Assembly: GCA_000934455.1 (NCBI GenBank)
Contig: KN886837.1
Location: 46,386-110,385, forward strand
DNA length: 64,000 nucleotides
From: Apostichopus parvimensis
Taxonomy: Eukaryota; Echinodermata; Holothuroidea; Aspidochirotida; Stichopodidae
Reading direction: 5' to 3'
The position numbers and the translations under genes are program-made. Below the pieces are notes generated by a model, which saw only the letters and a list, made by a program, of their open reading frames with translations, searched no databases and was not told the origin of the DNA. This document shows, piece after piece, positions 33,876-46,600 of the stretch (within the stretch, counting starts at the first letter, position 1; each line of letters begins with the position of its first letter).

Positions 33876-36800
33876 ATGATGGCCTTTGAAGTCAAGCCTC
33901 AGTGCAAATATGGCGCAAATTGCTACCGAAAGAATCCAGACCACTTGGAAAAGTTTTCACATCACGATTCACTGAAAAGACAACAAGACAACATGATTGA
34001 GGTAGGACTTGAGAGGTCTACAGTTAACGTAGGCTAGGCCTACTTGAACTAAGGTTACTGTCGTCTATGTTTAGCCTAGCTTCCAGGCAGGTTTTAATTA
34101 CCATTGTACACAGGCCTAGTGATATCACTACAGTTTTTTCCACAGAGAGTTAGGGCTAGTTCAGGGCTTCAACCAGCACATAAATTCGGTAATTCTATTT
34201 CTAGCCATGGAGACTGTACGATGACAAGTCACTTCCTTGAAGTTGAATCATGCAATTTCAGACTGGCAAAACTGATGAGTAGGCCTAGCCTAAGGTAGTA
34301 ATACCTAGGCCAATGGTTTGGATACCAGATAAAGTAGTAGTACTGGAACTATTGATTATGCAAGTTATAATTTTGGTAATATAAAGGGTGCTAAGATGCA
34401 GAATTGTGCTACATAGTTTGCAACTTTTGAAACAACATTGAAGAATTGCTGACAGTTTAGGTTGTATCCCACATATATAAATGTACTGCACACTAGGATT
34501 GTTTGTAATATTCTCTCTGCCAGTGGGGACAGGGGAGGAGGGAACCGAGCTTCCCACCTGATTTTAATTTGGGAGAGAAAAACAAATATATACAAAAATA
34601 TCATAGTGCATATACTGAGTTACATCCCTAGCTGGAATAGTAGAGACTAGGATTAGCATCAGCACCAATGTATACACAGCTTTTGGCACTAATGTGTAGT
34701 AGTAATGTACATGTCTGACTATCAAACTGGCACTGGCATGTTGCACATATTTTTCTCCCTCTCAGGAAGATGAAGAGAATGATGAATTAAGCCCTTCAAC
34801 AAAGAAGTCAAGACTTGACAATGAATTCACCTTGGATGATTTCCCAGATGAATCCCCTTTACTGGAACTCTCTGTCGAAGAGGGTAAATATTCACATTGG
34901 TTAACTCCAGTCCTGTAACCTCCAGGAACTCCAGGGAGTAGGAAAGGGCTTAGACCACAACCTTTCCCTTCCCACCCCCTCTCAAGTGAAGTTGATAACT
35001 GCAGGCACCATTCACATTTTGTGTGCCACAGTTTTGAGGTTTATGATGTCTATTTTTTATGTAAAACATACTGTAGAAAGCCAAGGTTTCCATACAAAAG
35101 GGGGAAAAAAAGCAGAAATCATTGCATTCGTCTAACAAATGTGTCCATGTTTGCATAGTGTACATAGTACAACACGATACCAGATAAGTTCCATGCTGTA
35201 ATGTATTACAGGTACTGTGTTCTATTGTAGACTCCGTAGCTCTGCTACTTCCAAGCTGTATGTCACTGTTTAAAACAAATGTTAATCAGTGAGACTTGAT
35301 ATAGAGTTGGGCAGCTATTTACAGATTACAATATGTTTATCTCCTCTCTAGAAGATTACTTACAAATGTTTCATCAGGAAGACAAAGATGAAGAACCCTC
35401 AACCCCCGAAGGCCTGGACATGAGAGAAGAATTAAAGCTCAAATTTAAAGTGGAGATGCCCCAAGATCTGTTTGACTTTTGGGAATTTTGCTGCAACCTG
35501 AACACGATGGATCCAACACGTAAGTATATGAGGTGCCAAAAGGAATGTTCTGTGCATTCCCTGTGCAGGTTTTACTTTCTAAGCTTTCATGGGATTGCAT
35601 TTTCAAAGCAATCTTGGAAGGGGTAACTACACGTTCTTCTTTGCATTGCATATTAGTGACATGTTCTGAGATTTCAATGCATATATGCTCAGAGAAACTT
35701 GTCTATACTTGGTCAGTATCAGCTTTAGCCAATGATCCATCCACCATTCAGAACAAAAGTAAAAAGAAAATGGATACCTGTAAGTCCATCTGCTTCAAAA
35801 GCTGAGGCCACTACTTTTCATTTAAGCAGTGCTCTATATTCTGGTCCACAGATTACGCAACCAGGAAACAAAACTTGGATTTCCTTACTATTTCTGGCCT
35901 TTATGTGTTTGATGAAATTTGACCTACAGTATTCTAAATGAATGAATATGGGAGGTTATTGATTACAAAATGGCTTACATCCTGAATAATATGAACCCAG
36001 ATGATGTGGGGTTGTTGGAAATTTTTCATTTGTCTCCATATGTAGACAGTGCACCATTTGCATGCAGTGTCTTGCTCTACTGTCGTGCTCACATGTATGT
36101 TAATCACCATTTTCCTTATGTTTTTGTAACTTAACAGAGGCGCTGGTACCGACACTCGGTTTGCAATTGGTCGGCCCTTATGATGTCATCAGTGGAAAAT
36201 TCAGCAAGCATAAAGGGAAGAACAAACCGTGCTATGTGCTTCATTGGAGGTATTATTATGATCCACCTGAATTTCAGACGGTGATGATGAAATCAGATAG
36301 CACACTGCATCACCTTGGTTACTACAGGTGAGACTTCAGGCACTCACCCCATTGGTGGAGTGACATTTTCACCCTTTGTCTGTGTGCCCTAAGTAATAAG
36401 CCCTTGGGTTTGCTGATCGAGAACCCCAGGTCCAGCATGTCTAATCGTACAGTATGTCTTTTCTTGGGAGGTAATTTTTTTTTGACTGTATTGACAATGT
36501 CAGCCCTGATTTGTGTAAGAATGCCTTTGCTTTTCAAATGATTACTTCAGTAATCGATGCAGTGCTTAACGGATGCAGCTGTGATTTCGTTTCAGAGATG
36601 ACCCCAAAGAATTGCCAGCCTTTGTCGGAGTGAATTATGCAAATATGAACGGAGTTATCAGACAGCAAGGAGATAATCTTTTTGCTGCCGTTAAGTAAGT
36701 AACCTTTCCTCATTTATAAAGTTAGGGTATATGTATTCAGGACTTTCAAGACCAAGTGATTGCTTAAGGAAGTGTGTGAGCAGTTACAGGCATTGAAGAC

Positions 36801-39214
36801 TCGCCCCAAACCGCATGCCGCCTCCGAAAAAGGCAACTTTCGTTGCTTGCAAGTGAAGTTTTCTTCTTGTTGCTACAAAATGCAGACAGTAATAAAAGGT
36901 GATATGTTGTTATCTTTTATCTGGACCTGAGAACAGGGAGTTCCATAACAACTCCCTGCTGAGATGTCCATCGCTGCTATGTACACTGTGTTGTGGGTAT
37001 TGACCGTAGATGCATGTATTGGCTGGGATCGACGGTGGTGTCTAACACTTCTGTTACACCTCATTCGATACTAGGTCAGATTACCGGCATCAGACGTTTC
37101 TTTGTGCGCGAGTCTTCACACCCTTTAAGCAATTTATTTGTCTTCTTTTCTCTCTGTCTCGATCTCTCTCTCTCTCTTTTGATGATAATTTATCAGTTTC
37201 TGGAATTTTTCAAAATCCCACAGGGTGTTGCTCCAGATAGGATTTCAAAGAATTGTGCTGAAACATTCTCTTTTTCTTTTCTAAGACACAAAAATTGATT
37301 AGTGAGAAGTGAAAGATTCCAGTTGCTTCTGAACTTTTTACTGGCCGGACATTCTTAATGTTTTGTCTTAATCACACAGAAAGCGCAAAGTTGAAAGTTT
37401 TCCAAATTTTGACTTTCTTTTTTGTTTGTTTGAGAAGCTTCAACAAAGCGAGGTTAAGGACTGTTGCTATGGGATTTAAGAATCAGGGTAGAGGTCAAAG
37501 GTTGGAAACTTACTTTTAAGCAATTGGCTGAATTTTAAAGCAACCTTCAGGAATGATTAACCTGGTTGCCTTTGATATTTCTCCTGCTGGAATAATAATC
37601 ATGGTATCGATTTGGAGGCTTCTGTATGGGTCGTGTGACGTACCTACTCTCTACATATATTCTTGCAGATTACACATCAATAAATTGCTGCGATCAATCA
37701 AGGATGCGGACGCCATCGTCGAAATTCAGAGAGTTGACCACGCCCTGACCGAGTGGGCACAGGTTCTGGGTTATGCCCTTACCGCAGAGTCCCCCAAATT
37801 GAAGGAAAGGAACAAGAGGGTTGTGACTAAAAGTTTTCATGGAGCTGGCCTGGTTGTGCCCGTTCATGGTGACGTTGGATACAGGGAACTTCCTGAATCA
37901 GACGGTGAGTAGAACCAATTGGAATGTGCAAAATAATTTGTGATGGTAATGATGGGGGGGGGGTGGGGGGCATGCAGTGTGTGTAGGGGAAAGAGCGAAG
38001 GTATAAATGATTAAATGATTCTGTAGTACATCTATTGACATATATGCACAGTGAAAAGAAATGTTTCAATACACAGTTGAGCTTGCAATTTAAACAAAAG
38101 CAAAGTCAGTTTTCACTATTTCTAAAATATTGAGCGGAACATCGTGAAATGAAAATATTTAAAGCGTAACAATATCCAAGTAGACCTTACACATCCGTCA
38201 CTGTTCTATATAATTTCAGTGAAAAGTCTTTATATGTAGCTGAAATTGCCTTGTTAATAGCCATTTGAATATTTTTTTAAATTTCCACAAAATTTGCATT
38301 TTGAATGTTGAGTGCACTGTGTAAGCTAGTATATGGTTTATATATCCAATATTTATTAGGCACTCAGCAGCATAGCCAGAAATATGGATGTTAGGGCAGG
38401 GGGGGGTGGGGGAGAGGTACAGCAATTTGAGAACATTATTTGAGGGTCACAGAATGCAGATAATGTAAGCTAGCCTGCCATGTCAGCAGGTTTGGTGGTT
38501 TTCATCATTTCCAGAGCATACATCAGCTTCAGATGTGCAGAATTTGAGAGGTAAATAAATTATATAGTCAGTAGAAGTCAAATTATTTTTTTTGTACATA
38601 GCAAATCTCATTTGGGGGCACCAAACATTTGCCCCAATGAGGCCACTGTAGGTGCTGCTTTTGGACGGGACCATCTCTAAACCCTTTTCAAATCTGATAT
38701 CGTTTTAAGATCCTGGATACAAGCTACTGTAGTGTAGTTCACCAATTGCGACCTATCTGCCTTTTATATTTGATGAAAAGTATTTCATTTTTAATAAAAA
38801 AATAAATAAAAGTATACATAATGGTAGAAAGAAACGTATTTCCTTTCTGTCTTAACCTTAATAGCTAATTTGAAGAAGATATTTAAGAAGATTGTGGAAG
38901 CCAAGACGGACGAGGAGAGAACCGCCTACTTCGAACCCCTGCAGGAAATAATGACGTACGTTCAGTTCGCAAATGATGAGTGTGACTATGGGGAGGGCTA
39001 CGAGCTGGGGATCGACATGTTTTCGTACGGCGACCCCATTTTTCACAAGGCAATCACGAATGTGCTCCCACTGGCCTATCATCTCCTGGATCGATCGGAA
39101 TTTGCCGAAATATTGGAACTTCACCTCAGTGATAGGAGGCACACAGACTTGAGTCAACTTGTGCTAGTTGAGAAAAAAGAGGAAAATGAGGAAAACAGTC
39201 CAGGATTGCTTTAA
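33876..39214 (+). CDS. HPF1: HPF1, histone PARylation factor 1, with N-terminal PBZ zinc finger
   Basis: Seven exons, 33876-34001, 34766-34883, 35352-35519, 36138-36327, 36596-36694, 37669-37904 and 38865-39214, join in phase to 428 residues. HPF1 binds PARP1/2 and completes their active site, so that ADP-ribose is placed on serines after DNA damage. Landmarks: LQLVGPYDVISGK, LHWRYYYDPPEFQT, KSFHGAGLVVPV and FVQFANDECDYGEGYELG. Glu351 in that last block aligns with human catalytic Glu284. The first exon adds a PBZ finger, Cys10-X5-Cys16-X6-His23-X5-His29, a module that binds poly(ADP-ribose). Human HPF1 (346 residues) lacks this finger. An acidic linker (residues 43-100) joins finger and core. 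The start could be the second of two adjacent ATGs. The tail after residue 412 is acidic and variable. Confidence 0.96.
34390..34545 (+). repeat. Interspersed repeat, copy in HPF1 intron 1
   Basis: This is the partner of 19885-20090. The shared right end reads 'tttgtaatattctctctgcc' and then 'agtggggacaggggagg'. Orientation is the same in both. Edges are uncertain because the copies are well diverged. Confidence 0.5.
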
Positions 39215-39702
39215 TAAAGACCTGGTCACTACTACCTGTGAACTTGTGGAGAAAACTACATTTTAGAGAGTGCATAAAAGTTAAGAAATCAGAGTGGATT
39301 GGGTACGAGATGAGGGTGGGGGAAGTACACGAGGGGGCGTGGGAGGTACATGTATGTGAGTTGCAACAAGTGCGAATCACAACTTCTTGTAATGTTGGCA
39401 TTGCAGATATCAGAAGTGTTTGAGTTCTTAGCTCTGGTTGGCCTTAAAAGAAATTTTCAAAAGTAGAAAGAGCTTTGCTGCAGTCTAGCAGTAACTCAGA
39501 CATTTTGATGATTGTGTCTTGGCATTCAATTGTATGACATGTCCCTCTTGTTTTCATTTTTCTTTGTCTGTCAGTTTAAGCCCTCTTTTTTTTTCTTTCT
39601 AAACCATGGGATACTTTTGTTGGAAAATACCTCATGGAAAATGTTGATCTTCATCCTCCCAAATAAGAGGATGGATGTCAGAAACTACCATTTTATCCGA
39701 AG

Positions 39703-39708
39703 AATAAA
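39703..39708 (+). promoter_or_regulatory. Polyadenylation signal AATAAA of HPF1
   Basis: The first clear plus-strand AATAAA after the HPF1 stop codon (39214), about 490 bases downstream. Confidence 0.5.
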
Positions 39709-40161
39709 ATGTTTATGTTAGATATGTTATCAAACAAGTTGAAAGCTAGCTAATTTTGTAATGATCTAACCCATAATGTCATTATACTATATTTTGTACA
39801 TTTTGTTTAGTACAGTCTGATAACAGTTGCTACCCCCCTAATAGCAAATGATACATGTTTACTAAAAAGTAGATTTGTATGTATGAACATTTGGTGTTGG
39901 TATTGGATGTAACATTTATTAATTTCATAATTTATATTTAACCCTTCTCAGAAGTTAACCCATCATTTTTCATGCCTGCATGAACGTCCAGAACCAACCT
40001 TGTGAAAACTCGGAACAAGGTTGATTTTTTTATGATGTATTATTATCCAGCTATTGTATCATTTATGCTTTGTTATAAATCTTACTAGATCCTCTTAAAG
40101 AACTTGTGCTTTTACTCAGAGGGCATCCATGATCCATTGTAGAAGATATTCAATGAGTACT

Positions 40162-40815
40162 GTACAACCGCATCAGTATGAGTAGAAATACAATTCCTGT
40201 TAGTATGAGTAGGAATACAACTCCTGTTAGTATGAGTAAAAAAATGCAATACCCATTGGTATGAGTACGAATACAATTCCCGCTGGTATGAGTACGAATA
40301 CAATTCCCGCTGGTATGAGTATGAATACAGTTCCCGTTAGTATGAGTAGGAATACAATTCCCGCTGGTATGAGTAGGAATACAATTCCCGCTGGTATGAT
40401 TAGGAATACAATTCCCGCTGGTTTGAGTACGAATACTATTCCCGTTGGTATGAGTATGAATAGAAATACAAGTAGAAATACAATCCCTGTTGGAATGAAC
40501 AGGATTCCCATTGGTATGAGTACGAATAAACTTCCAGCTGGAATGAGTACGAATACAATTCCCGTTGGTATGAGTACCAATAGAAATACGAATAAAAATA
40601 TAATTCCTGTTGGAATGAACAGGATTCCCATTGGTATGAGTAGGAATACAATTCCCGCTGGTATGAGTACGAATACTATTCCCACTGGTATGATTAGGAA
40701 TACAATTCCCGCTGGTTTGAGTACGAATACTATTCCCATTGGTATGAGTACAAATAAACTTCCAGCTTGTATGAGTATGAATACAGTTCCCGTTGGTATG
40801 AGTAGGAATACAATG
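40162..40815. repeat. 27-bp minisatellite (~24 units)
   Basis: Units of the form 'ggtatgagtacgaatacaa' + 'ttcccgct' repeat about 24 times with point changes and a few shorter or longer variants, some forming a higher-order pattern. Because 27 is a multiple of three and the unit has few stops, long frames stay open on both strands (plus 40261-40827, repeated MSTNTIPAG; minus 40227-40739). There are no flanking splice sites or family match, so it is treated as non-coding. It begins about 950 bases after the HPF1 stop. Confidence 0.93.
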
Positions 40816-40829
40816 ACAAGGCTTTAAGC

Positions 40830-43653
40830 ATTGGCATGAGCATATAATCTTGTACTAGCATGCTTAATAGATTTCCGAAATGCTGCACGTACGCTGTGAG
40901 TGGGCGCACAGGCAACTATGCTTAGAATATTAGTACAGGGAATAATTTATCATTCAAAATTTGTGAAGCAGTTTTGAAGGCAGTTTAGTTAGACCTCTCT
41001 TATAGTAATAATACTATGTTTCCTGGTGTATCAAACTGCTGTACATCATTGCACTTGTATAGCATTTTGCCAGTTTTTCATAGCATTTTGTGATTTGATA
41101 CTGGATAAATTATTCCCTGAAGTCAAAGTAGAGACTCTCTACAAGTCTGCCTTGTACAAGCCACCTGTTATCGTAGAGAGTTACACAGAGTAACCCGATT
41201 TTAGGCCTAGAATTTCACGATTTTAGCCACATGCTGCAAAATGCTGATACCTTTAAAAAATCTTCTGTTATTTTTTTTTTTAAATTAAACCAAAAGCAAA
41301 ATTAGTCTGCACTGGCAGAAAGTTTATGTGAATCAAATAAAGGAGAAACAGTTGTACCTAGGGCAGGTGACAATAATTTTGAAGATGGTGGAGTAACCTT
41401 CTAAGGCATCACCATCATCATCATCATCATCATCCAGACTGTAGCTATTTTAGGATGGTAAACTTTGAAAATTACCAGTAAAGTATGAAATTAGGTGTTT
41501 TGTGTTTTATTCAATTCAATTGCTGTTATTCTCTGTTGTGAACAAACTGAAGGAGGGATGCTATAGCAGTTCTTAACCAGCAAAAACTCTTTATTAAGAT
41601 CAAGAGTGGCTGAACTGCTACCCAAAGTACAAATATTGATTAACGGTATCAGTTGCTTCGGTTGCCTGGCAACATACATTCTGTTGGAAGGTTGATGCCA
41701 TTTCAAATTCTGCTCAAAAGTCACATGACACTGTTTGATGGTCATTTAAAGTGCATCTGTATTATGTCCAAATATGTAAGGAAGTCTATGAATGGTGACT
41801 TATCTGCAAACTTCAACAAGCATTTTACAGACACTGTTAAAAGTTTTTTTTTTTTTTTTTCATTTACCAAGACAATTTGTAATCTGCAAATTACTTATTT
41901 TCTTTGGAACTTCACAAATAGTTTAGCAAATTTTTGTCATGCTTATATACATAAGTAACAGTGATGAACATAGGGGGTCATAGCAATGACCTTGGAGGTA
42001 ATATGAGGGAATATGTACAGGAGAATATATTTTTTCTTAGTTTAATGAGGGTATGTATGTAAGGTAGGAAAGTGATGGGGGAGGGGATGAGGTAGGTTTC
42101 ACCAGACATTGATTTTGAACTAACCAAGCGGAATGTTTCAAAATTTGTTTGAAATAAAGCATGTTAACCAGAGAAATGTTTAAATTCCACTTCAGAAAAT
42201 GCCCAGAACCTGCTTAATTTCATGGAAACAATGAAAACGTGTTGTATTGTTGCTACAGAAAATACTCATTGTGTTAATATACACAGAATACTGGGTGAAC
42301 TAAAGCTTTATGCAATGCAAAATAAATTAAATAAAGAAATGGCTTCACTAGCATCTCAAATTTAAGTATTGTGGTTTTATCAAACAGATGTAGGAAGTTA
42401 ATTATGTACCATTTGACAAAAAAAATCAGAACTGGAGATCTTCATAGATATAAAATAATATTACTATCCATTCAGGTTGTAGGCTTTATGATTCAATAAC
42501 CTTAAATTCACTCTCATGAAGATTAACATATTTTATTTGTTTCTGTTAGTACGTCTATAAACTATTCAGTAGGGCAGGGGCATGCAAAGAGTGGAGGGGT
42601 AGAGAAGTGCACAGGATGCTGAATTTCCTTTGAATATTGTGAAGCCAAATGAGTTATTATGCTAATTTTTTGTATAATTACTTTTCCCCCTTGTATTTCA
42701 TCATTGCAAATAGCTTCTGGAGGACACTATAACTCTGATCTGGCAAAATGGTAATACTGATTTAATTGCGCGTATTCTTGGGGAGTGGGAAGTTTTCGAC
42801 CGGTTATCACAATTAATTTTGAATGGAGAGTAGGGATAATTCTTCCTACCCTTAATTCTAAATGTCAATTCAAATTTGAAATGGTTGATTGGGATGACAG
42901 AGAAATTAGTTTTTGTAGATCTCAGGTTTTCTGATCAGCACTATGCAGTCTGCACTGTTTCAAGATAGTTATGGGATCGAAAAGTAAGTTTTGGTTATAT
43001 CTTGGATGGACAGTCCAGTAATAGTCCTTTCTCTTATAATTGTTTTCATCAATAGACTTCACCTTTTATTCATTCTTCCAAGGGTTTCCTTAACATATTA
43101 AAAGTGTATCTACATGATGGTAACTTTGACTGTATCAATCACTCTTTGTAGCACTATATGACCTTTGAAAGGAAACAAGTCACCTTAGAATTTGTTTATT
43201 CGCTTCTGTCTCTTTTATTGGATATTTTGGAGTCACACCATCTTGGAACAGCATTTAACTGGTCAGTCCCCTCAGGCCTGTTTGATCTTCGGCCTCGAAG
43301 TTTTGGTGGAGCAAGATTCTTTGGGTTCTTATGCATTCTTAACTTTTGCCCAAGTTCATCAACTCCACCAAATTTGGTTTCGTGATATTTGTTTTCAATT
43401 GTAATAGTTATAGCTACCAAATATCAGACACACTCTGAGGTTCGTTCAATATTATCCAAACAGGACAGTAATCCCGCGGAACGACAGAAACTAACATACC
43501 CCTTACCAGGGAGTTGTTAACAACTTCTTGCCCTTACTACGTACATGCGGCGATCAGTTTAGTTTCATGTCTTAGCAGATTGTTACATAATGTAAATGCA
43601 TATTTTCGCACTTCGCGAATGGTCAGATTGAAATAAACTTTACGTTGTCAAAA
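40830..43653. other. Intergenic DNA before LIAS
   Basis: No coding exon, RNA gene or clear repeat family is visible. A short (CAT)n run lies at about 41405-41433 and a T-tract at about 41846-41860. The final 200 bases, rich in CpG relative to the rest, are the likely LIAS promoter and 5' UTR. Confidence 0.5.
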
Positions 43654-46600
43654 ATGTCAGCTAATTGTCTTTTCAAAGCTAGAAATGCATTCTTCCTGAA
43701 GGCATCATTTCAAGTAGCACACCGACCAACGGTAAGTAGAAAAATGGTTAACTCTCCACATTGTGTCGCTTGTTTTCAGATTGCATAACCTTGCCTAAAT
43801 GTTACTGTAGGCCTGTTAGCCTAACGTTTGTTTGGCCTAGGCTAGTCAGGCCTAGGCTAGCCGAGCTGGGCCTACGATAGACAAATAAACTCAGCCCAGG
43901 CCATGTAGGCCAAACCTTAATTTTCGTAAGGCTTATAGTACAACGCCGCCCGTCACGTGGCCCTGTTACACGTTAAGCCTATACTATTATTAAGAAGGGA
44001 GCTAGTATTACCCGATATGGCGATAGTTGGTTCATTGATAAGCCTCAGGATGTCACCCTAGCTTTTTTTACACGATAATCGATCGGTTATTGCATTGTTG
44101 CTTGTTATCCTGATCATTGGTTAAATATGCCTGATGTAAAGCTGACTTTCGAGATGGATAGCAAAACACGGTACCGATACCAAGCCTGGATCTACGGTTG
44201 GGATGTTCACTCCTTTCCCCTCTTCAAACCCCAACCCCTCCAACACACACACAAAAAAGAAAAGAAGTTACAGTAGTAGCCCAACCTTGCATTTAACCTT
44301 GCAATTATAAAACTAATTTGTACAATGCTAAAGATGCCTCAGTATGTAGCATAAATTTCTCGTCTAGATTGTTTTTTTTCCTGGGATCCTAATTTGTTCA
44401 CCTATACTAGGCCCTATGTTGTCAACATGGACATCTGGCATCCAGTTTTAAAATATTTTAACGAAAAAGTTGAGAAACTCTGCAAAACTTCTGTCAGAAG
44501 TATCCTTATGACAACAGAGGAATTCACTTGGAAAATAATGATAATTTTCGATTTATATAGCACTTCATACTAGTGATAGGCTTCAAAGCACTTTACAAAT
44601 GTTATATTACCCCTGGTCAATGATAACCTGTCCCAGAGACAATCCCTCCAGGCGGCTGCAGACATATACTGCACCCAATGACAAGTTACCTCACAGGTAC
44701 CCATTCAACCCTTGGGTGGAGAGATAAAGCATCATGGATGACCTTCAATGAGTAACAGTTCTATCTATACTATCCTTTGTATTATAAGTAGAAAATCAGA
44801 AAGATCTGGAAAGAATAATTAGGAGATATTCCTTCATTTTTTGCACTGATGCAACCAAATACAGTAATAATTGAGCTAACAAGAAATTTAAGCTAACACA
44901 CAGCTACTGGATAGTGATAAATTAAACCTAGCAAATTTACTGTACATCATTGTTTCCCTCACATTTATTGTGAAAAACATTGTTAAGAGACTTGCTCTCT
45001 GGGGGGTGGGGTTGTAGATTATTTTATTATTTTAATTATGATCATTATTACTATTACTATTATTATTTGCAGTTGAATCAGGGCTGTAATGCACACCTAA
45101 AAATAAAATATACTGTAGTTTCCAAAACTTCTCAAGGCTTTTAAATCTTGCACTAACATGGCAAATCATTCAACACTTTAAAACAATGCAACTTCTATTA
45201 ATAAATCAATTTTCATAACCAACAATATAATATGTTGTGTACACTTTCTAATATGCCTTCTTTTTTACCTTGATGGATATTTGCCATGCCCTGTGTAAAC
45301 ATAAATTTACATTTATGTAGAAATATTCTCAATTTGAAAAAGTCTATGGTAAATGCATGCCTGGACTAGTGTCACACCACATAAATAGCGTTACAATCTT
45401 TTCTTTCCTACCCTGCATTGTACTGTAGTGCATTTGCTATGCAACTCTGAACAATGAAAAGAAGAAGCAATTAGCTAAGGGTCCATCCCTTGCTGACTTT
45501 ATTGAAGGAGAAATTGAGGTGGAAGAAGGTTCCCATGGATACAGAGGAAAGTTAGTAAAAGAAAAAGGAGATAAACGGTAAGTTAGACCCTAAATGTGCA
45601 AATAGGCAATATTGTTCTTAACTGAACATTGGCTTTTATATATACATGAACAGTTTGTTCTGATCTAGTTCTGTATTTGCCTGTTGTTGTAGTATGTTCA
45701 CTTTTAGTTAGTTTCTCTTGAAACGAAAACAAGTTTTGATGTGTTATGTGTTGCTCTGCGTGATAGGTATTTCAAGAAATTGTTGAGACTCCTGTTTAAA
45801 TGGTCACATTTCTTCCAATGTAAACATTTTCCTTGATTACTTAGTTCACAGCCAGACTTTGAGTTGCAACACTTAACTGCAACAAATCTTTTGTTCTCAT
45901 TGATTTTTGTGACGTGACATGTTCTTTTGCAAACACAACCAAGATCTCTGTTACAGGAATTAATACAGACTTTAGCTAACATCTGAACTAGCGAAAGAGT
46001 TTTGATACAAACATTTTTCAACTTCATCTTTCTGTCTGGCCTTCAGGATAAGACTTCCACCATGGCTGAAGCACGAAATACCCCTTGGCCAAAGCTACTT
46101 CGACATGAAGGAGAGTCTTCGAGGCTTAAATCTACACACAGTAAGAATTTATTCCTGTTATTAAGGAAGTTTTCATGGTTTTATTCAACAAGGCTTGAAA
46201 TTGACTTGTGTTCTTGACATAGGTCTTGTAGTTCTAAATGGAATTGGTAAAGGGAGATATTGACAAAAGAAATAGGTAAATAAAAATAGCTTTTTAGTAG
46301 ATGGTTACATTATTGACGTATGTAATATGCCTCTAGGTATACATATATACGGTATGATGAATGAAAGCATATGGATGGTATCTTGAAAACTTCCGTAGGG
46401 AACTGTAAAGGCAGGCTCTAGTTACATGTTATTTGCTGCATACAAATTGTGAGGGTTGTTTCAATGTCATAAACTCAGCAGAGAATGTGAACAGAGTTTG
46501 AAACTAAACACGTTTTAGTGTCTACGTATCGGGATAATTCAGAGAGTATCCAATTGCAAAATGCCATGCAATTTTGTACAGTGCTCAGTCAAGCTGTGCA

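Noticed and set aside
40162-40815. CRISPR-like or coding repeat
   Set aside because: Units are contiguous with no unique spacers, and this is animal DNA; it is a minisatellite.
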